A stretch of 64,000 bases of DNA from Erythrophleum ivorense. Taxonomy: Eukaryota; Streptophyta; Magnoliopsida; Fabales; Fabaceae. The translations under genes were made by a program, and so were the position numbers. Of this stretch, positions 61,258-64,000 are shown piece after piece. The DNA is taken from positions 62,001 through 126,000 of the forward strand of contig JAIUCV010000226.1 of the NCBI GenBank assembly GCA_026724425.1, written 5' to 3'. The notes under the pieces are model-generated. The model ran no database searches, was not told the DNA's origin, and saw only the letters and a program-made list of their open reading frames with translations. Positions within the stretch are counted from its first letter, which is position 1. Every line of letters starts with the position of its first letter.

Positions 61258-62520
61258 AACGTTAAGGTTTAATTTTACCTTTCATTTCTTTTATATTTTA
61301 TTCTATTTTCATGTGATAATCTTCATCTAAAAGAAAAGATTTCAGTGTTATCAAATTAGCCTCTAACATGTTTTAAAATTCTTAGTCGATTGATACTTTT
61401 AATTTGGCAAGATTAAGTACTTCACTATCCAATCTTAAAGATTTTGCCATTAAAAACTTAAACCACATTCAAACCTTAGGACCAACACCTTACACTATAT
61501 CTCTAAAGTTGTTATTCTTGTATTGTTCTCATATTCTCAATAAAGTCGAATTCCAAGGTTTTTCTTTTCTATAGCTTGATCTGACCCAAAACACATCGTA
61601 ATATGGATTTTGAAAGAAATTGACATTTGAATACAGGGAAATTAGTTTCTTACTCTCTGTTTCCGTCAGTGATAACTTCCTCACTCTAAAGCTTGGCTTT
61701 AATTCACATTACAAATTTCGCTCTGACAGGGCTTGTCCAGCTCTTCCTGTTATTCAGCGAGTAATTTGTTCCTAGAAGAATCGAATATGAAAGCTCAAAT
61801 GTGGATATTAAGAATCTCACTCTCTGAAGAGTATTCAAGATATACTAAAATATTGTAACTTCTGTTGGAGGGAAAGGGGAGAGTAAAGGTGGCTCACTTC
61901 AGTTTTAATTATTAGGAAATCTCAGGGCGATATAGACTACTAGATCATTAACGAAAATGTGCCTCGATGATCTAAGAATCATGCAAATTTTTTTGTATTG
62001 GATAAGAAAATGATAATGAAATAGATTATTTTAAAATTATCAAGCATTTCAAGACCTCCTTCCAATCTCACACTCACGTTTGTCAAAATTAAACTCTCAA
62101 TACTTATTACTGACACTAATGTAATATCAACTTTCTTCTTTTTTTATCAACGATCTAGGCTACCCAGAGTGAATTCAGAATATACACTTGAAATCAACAA
62201 GTCTCATGATTATGTGTTATAATTAATTTGGGATTTTGAATTTTTTTTCAAGTGAGTAAATGGTCAGTACAATAATTCAAGTAATTTTTGACAAAAACAT
62301 CTGATAGAATTGCAACAGAAGCATTTTTTTTAATTTTATATTCCTAAATTTAGTTAGAAATGTTGAAAAAAAAACTGAAACATTTTCAACGTGACAACTA
62401 AACAAAGCGAAACTGAGAGCTAAGGAGAGTGAAAGAAAAGATTGGTCAACTCTTAGCCAGCCAAAATGTTGTCAATATTTTTAACAATAGATAAATGGTT
62501 GGCTAAATTAAAAATAGCGA
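61258..62520. other. Unassigned single-copy-like sequence
   Basis: No frame, LTR border or domain recognised. Base composition is a little less AT-rich near 61650-61930, but I could not find a splice-supported coding stretch. Confidence 0.4.
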
Positions 62521-62539
62521 CAATTGAGTGGTGAACCAA

Positions 62540-63510
62540 CCATTCCATTTAATTAAATTATATATATAATAATATATATTTAAATTTTAATTAATTAATA
62601 TATAATAATTAGAAGTAATATAATCTAAATGTTTATTTAATTTAGATTATAATTATATTATAAGTCTAGCATTTATATTTATTATCAAATAGTAAATAGT
62701 TATTTAATAAATTAATTATTGTATTATTTAATAAAAATATAAATAACTGTAAATGATATAATAAAGAATAAACTTTTTTATTAAAAAGATTGATAAATTG
62801 AAATTATACTAGGGATAGCAACATAATTATCTTTGTTGGCATCGGTGAGAGATAATAACTTTATATAGTATAATAATATTATACAGTATAAAAATATATT
62901 TTATATATGTATATAACAAGTATAATTTAAAAAATATAATATAAATTAAAAAAATTAATTTTAATTAATTAATTAATATATAATAAAGTATAAATCATAT
63001 AATCCAAATATTTATTTAATTTTGATTATAATTGTATTACAAGTTATATTACTTATATTTATTATTAAATAAAAATATTTATTTAACAAATAAATTATTA
63101 TATTATTTAATAAATGCATAAATAATGTAATGAATACTAAAATTTTTATTAAAAATATGATAAATTTAGAATATATTTATTTTTCTCCTATATTTTACAC
63201 TTAAAAAAAATAAGTCACTATATTTTATATATATAAATATATAACAATAACAATCATATTATTGTTGCTATATAACATGTTTTATATATATTATATAGTC
63301 TAGTATAATAATATGCTAGAAATAATGTAATAAATTAATTTTAAATTATTTTTTATTATTTATATTTATTATTAAAAAGTATATAGTTGTTTAATAAATC
63401 AATTATTATATTATTTAATAAATAGATAAATAAATATAAATAACATAATAAAAATAAAATTTTATTAGAAATATGAAAAAAATTAAAAGTTATATTTATT
63501 TTTATTAAAA
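62540..63510. repeat. AT-rich imperfect tandem repeat, about three units
   Basis: Three related blocks share the order TTAATTAATTAATATATAA, ...TTTATATTTATTATTAAA..., TTTAATAAAT.AATTATTATA. The last motif starts near 62703, 63082 and 63390, giving spacings of 379 and 308 bp. The third unit lacks part of its start. Extremely AT-rich; no coding potential. Confidence 0.65.
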
Positions 63511-64000
63511 AAATTACAACTACTTTGGCTTTGGCATGCTGTCACTATTTTACATTTTCTAATAGATTTGTTATAAAAAAGAGCTATTAGATTGAATAAA
63601 ATAGCTCTTGGATGCATCACACTTATGTATACAATATTTTTATTTTTTTCCTCTTCTTCATAATTCTCGGTCCTATGATAATTATTACATTTGTTTGATC
63701 TTTTTTATTTTACTACATTGCTTTATGAATTTTGCTAGAAATATTTGTTTTATTGTTTTGGTTTTAGCTATAACTGTAGAGATTCATTTGCTTAGATTCT
63801 TTCTTTTAAGAGATAAGAGATAAATATAAATAATTTATTAATAATATTTTTATGAAATATCTTTTTTGGTTCATTGATTGTAAATAATTTCTTTATAATA
63901 TTGATTATTTTTTATTTTGTGACAATATAATAAAGAAATATTTTTGAATAAGATTTATAAATTAATATTAAAAATTTTGGTGATGATAATAATTTGAGTC
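63511..64000. other. Unassigned AT-rich sequence
   Basis: Nothing recognisable. A 71-codon frame at 63608-63823 is hydrophobic and compositionally biased and is not supported as a gene. Confidence 0.4.

Noticed and set aside
1..64000. tRNA, rRNA or CRISPR-type arrays
   Set aside because: No cloverleaf-like or rRNA sequence was noticed. The only regular arrays are the LTR minisatellites and the AT-rich tandem repeat, and the surrounding elements are plant retrotransposons.

Overview
This is gene-poor, AT-rich plant nuclear DNA, probably eudicot and probably heterochromatic. It holds a Ty3/gypsy chromovirus pol region, Ty1/copia elements with LTRs, a CACTA-type transposon end and a broken ankyrin-repeat gene of a type found in plants. 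No intact protein-coding gene was found. Every recognisable coding stretch carries stops or frameshifts, and most open frames lie in non-coding LTR sequence. The species cannot be named from the sequence.

One long-terminal-repeat family dominates. I find twelve copies (called L1-L12 here), typically about 3.6-3.8 kb, beginning TGTAA and ending TTACA. Together they fill roughly 42 of 64 kb. Only L1 is joined to coding sequence (RT, RNase H, integrase and chromodomain remnants at 1-2719). Nine others have recognisable 5-bp target-site duplications and are solo LTRs, many nested in one another. L5 has no duplication that I could find, and L1's partner is outside the window.

Layout: 1-10064 is the 3' part of a gypsy element whose 3' LTR (L1) contains solo LTR L2. 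10065-12370 holds copia and gypsy pol fragments, one of them inverted and reordered. 12372-13691 and 24853-25570 are unassigned. 13697-24852 is L3 (with L4 nested in it) and then L5, all on the minus strand. 25571-28462 is the end of a second gypsy family plus its 2.6-kb LTR. 28490-47905 is an ankyrin-repeat pseudogene (minus strand) split by a copia element. The 3' LTR of that copia element was hit twice, by L6 (containing L7) and by L8 (containing L9). 47930-50514 is unassigned. 50515-54251 is L10. 54256-61257 is the decayed 3' end of a CACTA-like transposon containing L11, which contains L12. 61258-64000 is unassigned and very AT-rich, with an imperfect tandem repeat of about 300-380 bp.

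The most interesting observation is L7. Compared with its relatives it lacks exactly two segments. In the other copies each segment begins with GT after AAG and ends with AG. L7 therefore looks like a reverse-transcribed, doubly spliced RNA. This implies that the LTR itself, downstream of a TATA box near position 550 of the LTR, carries at least two introns in its long transcribed leader (R/U5).
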